Source: Lachnospiraceae bacterium UBA7160
GTDB taxonomy: Bacteria > Bacillota > Clostridia > Lachnospirales > Lachnospiraceae
NCBI GenBank assembly: GCA_002491565.1
Contig: DKWE01000122.1
Span: 34,932 to 52,354 of the forward strand
Direction: 5' to 3'
DNA length: 17,423 nucleotides
Every line of letters starts with the position of its first letter. Position 1 is the stretch's first letter. The notes beneath the pieces are model-generated. The model was not told the origin of the DNA and did no database searches. It worked only from the letters and a program-made list of their open reading frames with translations. Below are positions 15,281 to 17,423 of the stretch, piece by piece. The position numbers and the translations under genes were made by a program.

Positions 15281-15310
15281 AGTATAACACAAATTCGGCC
15301 TTTTGTGCAA
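15281..15310 (-). promoter_or_regulatory. Sigma-A-type promoter of the cytidylate-kinase-like gene
   Basis: TTGCAC (15305-15310), 18-base spacer, TATACT (15281-15286) preceded by TGT, giving an extended -10. It overlaps the short gap after the AAA+ gene. The leader is about 145 bases and contains several GC-rich palindromic words but no clear riboswitch. Confidence 0.7.
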
Positions 15311-15321
15311 AAAATTGTTAT

Positions 15322-17423
15322 CTAAAATTTGAAATCCTTCGCAAACAGAATAATGTAGTCGTTCTCATCGAACCGCTTTTTTCCCATCGTCATCTTGCGA
15401 AAAAAACCGTTTGACTTCTGGATCGCTTTCTCTACCAATTCAATCACCATCCCAATTGTCACGCCTTCTTCCAGACTGCTCAAATCGGAAATGCAGCTGT
15501 AAAGTGCTTCCAGCCCGTCCTCTCCAATCACATAATCTTTACTGTTCGCATAAATCTGTCCAAACTCGCCCAGTTCCTCTGCTGTATAGATCGGAATGTA
15601 AATCTGCGCCGTGAACTTCATGGTAAATCTCGGGTGACGCATCAAAAGCTCATGCATAAACTTCTGATCGTCCTCCAGGATCACGATCAGTCCATCTGTC
15701 CGGAATTCCATTGCTGTCGTCAGCTGGTCGATCGTATTGTCATCCAGATCTCCGGCTTCCTCAACAATCAGCACGCCGCCCGCAATTTTCGCAACTGTCG
15801 CAGCGATATCCTTTTTATTCAGCTCCGATGCGTAAATCTTCGCCATTTTGGCCGCTTCTACACCCCGGTCCTGCGCAACTGCTCTCGCGAGATTCATCGC
15901 GATCGTCGTCTTTCCGGAACCATGATCACCGAAAATCAGAACGTTGCCGCTTTTCGAGGTCCTGTCCTGTCCCTTCGCTTCCATCTGGATAATCGCATTC
16001 GCGATTTGATCCTCCAGTTCCGGGATCTGCGTAAATCCATCGAACAGATATCTTAAATGCTCCGGAATCACCATCAGATCCTCAGGTTGCCCCTCATATT
16101 CCTCTTCTGGCTTGTGATCCGCCAGGTCTTCTGCTGTTCCGTCCTCACCCGCTTTTTCCAGGGCATCATACTGTTTTTCCGTATCCTGCACTTCCGGTGC
16201 GGCTATTCTGTCTGCCTCACTCATTTCCTCTGCTGCAGCATAGATCGCTTCTCTGCCGAGTTCTGCTGCCTCCCTGTTCTCTTCGCCAGGCGCCGCCACA
16301 TAGGGAAGCCCCCCTGTCCTGCCGGGCTCCGGTTCAGATGAATTTTCCACAGGATCATCCGCTGCTGTTCCCTGCGGGACTGCTTCTGCCATTTCCACCT
16401 CTGCCATTCCCTGTGGAATTGCTTTTCCGGATGGCTGCTCTCTCTGATCAACTGCCGGCAGATCCAGGCTTCCGCTTGCGGCATTCATCCGGTTATCTGC
16501 GAATAATCTCCTCTTTGCCTCTTCCAGCAATTCATCCCGGCTGGGCACACGCTTTGTGCTGCCTGACACACTGTGATCTTCTGTATAAGTAGGAAGCGCG
16601 CTTTTATTGCGCAGCAGCTTTTCCGGATTACTTGTATACTGAAGCGCTTCTCTCTGTGCATCCGTCAGCTCCTGTTCCGCCATAGCTGCAAGCGTCACTG
16701 CCCCGCCTGCTGCAGCCTGACCGCTTCTGCTGCCGAACGCTCCCCCTTCTCCGGATTGTCCGTCTGTCTCCGCGCTCTGCGCAGCCGCAGCCTGCTTCCG
16801 GATCGCTTCCACTTCTCTCGCTCTGAGCGCCTCCTGCGCCTGCTCCGCCTGTCTCCTTGCTTCCTCTATATCCTGCGCCTCCAGCGCCTGCTTCTTCTCA
16901 TTCTCTGCTTCCTGTGCCTGCTTCCGCGCGTTCTCCGCCTCCTGCACCTGCAGCGCCTGTTTCCGGGCTTCTTCTGCCTCCTGTGCCTGCAGCGCCTGTT
17001 TCCGGGCTTCTGCCTCCTGTGCCTGCAGCGCCTGTTTCCGGGCTTCTTCTGCCTCCTGCGCCTGCAACGCCTGTTCCGCGATGCGTCTGCCCTTATCTCC
17101 CATGGAAAGCAATACGTCATCGATCGACAGACGTCCTACCTTCTGCTCCTGCACGGCAGGAATCTCTACCTTTTTCGTCAGCTGAATTCGGCTCTCCACC
17201 GACGCCGGCAGATCTTCCTCCGGAATCTCCGGCCGTCTTGCCACGCCCGAAACAATCTCACGCATACTTTTCACGAGCTCTGCCTGCAGCTTCTCCTGAT
17301 CAAATGCTGCTGACTCCTCCGGTGACTGCGCAGCTGCATTCCCGGACACACGCAGCTCTGAAACCTCACTGTTCACGCGCTGCGGCATATCTCTGTCCGT
17401 GCGCTGCGGCATAGAAGCAACCG
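15322..17423 (-). CDS. AAA+ ATPase (CbxX/SpoVK-like) with long coiled-coil arm; 5' end outside the window
   Basis: The frame is open to the right edge. The first in-window ATG (17412) has no ribosome binding site and the MPQR word recurs there, so I think the gene starts beyond the window. Numbering from that ATG (696 residues), residues about 112-212 are Ala/Glu/Gln-rich 13-residue repeats (ALQAQEAEEARKQ), a likely coiled coil. About 213-450 is acidic and low-complexity. The C-terminal 245 residues are an AAA+ domain: Walker A GDHGSGKTT (495-503), Walker B-like GVLIVEEAGDL (546-556), sensor-like LIVILEDDQ, and HPRFTMKF where CbxX-type proteins have NPGLRSRF. Thus the Walker B Asp is Glu and the arginine-finger position is Lys. 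The family includes SpoVK and Rubisco-activase-like CbxX; the substrate here is unknown. No signal peptide or TM segment is seen. Confidence 0.75.
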   Translation of the reverse strand, partial: VASMPQRTDRDMPQRVNSEVSELRVSGNAAAQSPEESAAFDQEKLQAELVKSMREIVSGVARRPEIPEEDLPASVESRIQLTKKVEIPAVQEQKVGRLSIDDVLLSMGDKGRRIAEQALQAQEAEEARKQALQAQEAEARKQALQAQEAEEARKQALQVQEAENARKQAQEAENEKKQALEAQDIEEARRQAEQAQEALRAREVEAIRKQAAAAQSAETDGQSGEGGAFGSRSGQAAAGGAVTLAAMAEQELTDAQREALQYTSNPEKLLRNKSALPTYTEDHSVSGSTKRVPSRDELLEEAKRRLFADNRMNAASGSLDLPAVDQREQPSGKAIPQGMAEVEMAEAVPQGTAADDPVENSSEPEPGRTGGLPYVAAPGEENREAAELGREAIYAAAEEMSEADRIAAPEVQDTEKQYDALEKAGEDGTAEDLADHKPEEEYEGQPEDLMVIPEHLRYLFDGFTQIPELEDQIANAIIQMEAKGQDRTSKSGNVLIFGDHGSGKTTIAMNLARAVAQDRGVEAAKMAKIYASELNKKDIAATVAKIAGGVLIVEEAGDLDDNTIDQLTTAMEFRTDGLIVILEDDQKFMHELLMRHPRFTMKFTAQIYIPIYTAEELGEFGQIYANSKDYVIGEDGLEALYSCISDLSSLEEGVTIGMVIELVEKAIQKSNGFFRKMTMGKKRFDENDYIILFAKDFKF
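16777..17079 (-). repeat. 39-bp tandem repeat coding for the coiled-coil arm
   Basis: About four recognisable units of 39 bp (one shortened to 36 bp by loss of a Glu codon) encode ALQAQEAEEARKQ-type residues; beyond them the pattern decays but keeps the same composition. All length differences are multiples of three. Confidence 0.9.

Overview
The window looks like a chromosomal segment of a gut- or rumen-type Clostridia (Firmicutes, most likely Lachnospiraceae). The pointers are AGGAGG-type ribosome binding sites, clean sigma-A promoters, Rpn-type PD-(D/E)XK nucleases with GREEG-like tails, a secreted protein with cell-wall-binding-type repeats, and a cytidylate-kinase-like protein. The assignment is inferred from style and families, not from a marker gene.

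Left part (1-3600) is a mobile-element graveyard. It holds a probable 5' part of a group II intron RNA running off the left edge, an intact minus-strand Rpn-family nuclease gene, a minus-strand serine-recombinase relic abutting the C-terminal relic of another Rpn gene, an intact plus-strand Rpn-family gene with its own promoter, and a short relic of a fourth Rpn-like gene followed by a terminator.

From 3641 to the right edge every gene I accept is on the minus strand. In transcription order (right to left) they are: a partial AAA+ ATPase with a long repetitive coiled-coil arm and unusual Walker B and arginine-finger positions; a cytidylate-kinase-like P-loop protein; peptidase T; a family 2 glycosyltransferase with a long Arg/Asp-rich repeat tail; a fusion of polysaccharide pyruvyl transferase with an F420-hydrogenase beta-subunit-like domain; a flippase-like (LPG-synthase TM family) membrane protein; a UDP-glucose 6-dehydrogenase-type enzyme; and a secreted protein with CxxC-type repeats and C-terminal cell-wall-binding-type repeats. 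The glycosyltransferase, pyruvyl transferase fusion, flippase-like protein and sugar dehydrogenase form a plausible surface-glycan module. The first two overlap by ATGA and share a promoter at 12915-12943.

The gaps also carry structure: a nested-inverted-repeat MITE-like element (7601-7764), a five-copy 32-bp tandem array just before the flippase-like gene whose units encode ATGA-linked mini-ORFs (8825-8984), and a roughly 410-nt structured leader upstream of the secreted protein. The window is unusually rich in short tandem repeats, both coding (12, 15, 24 and 39 bp) and non-coding (32 bp).
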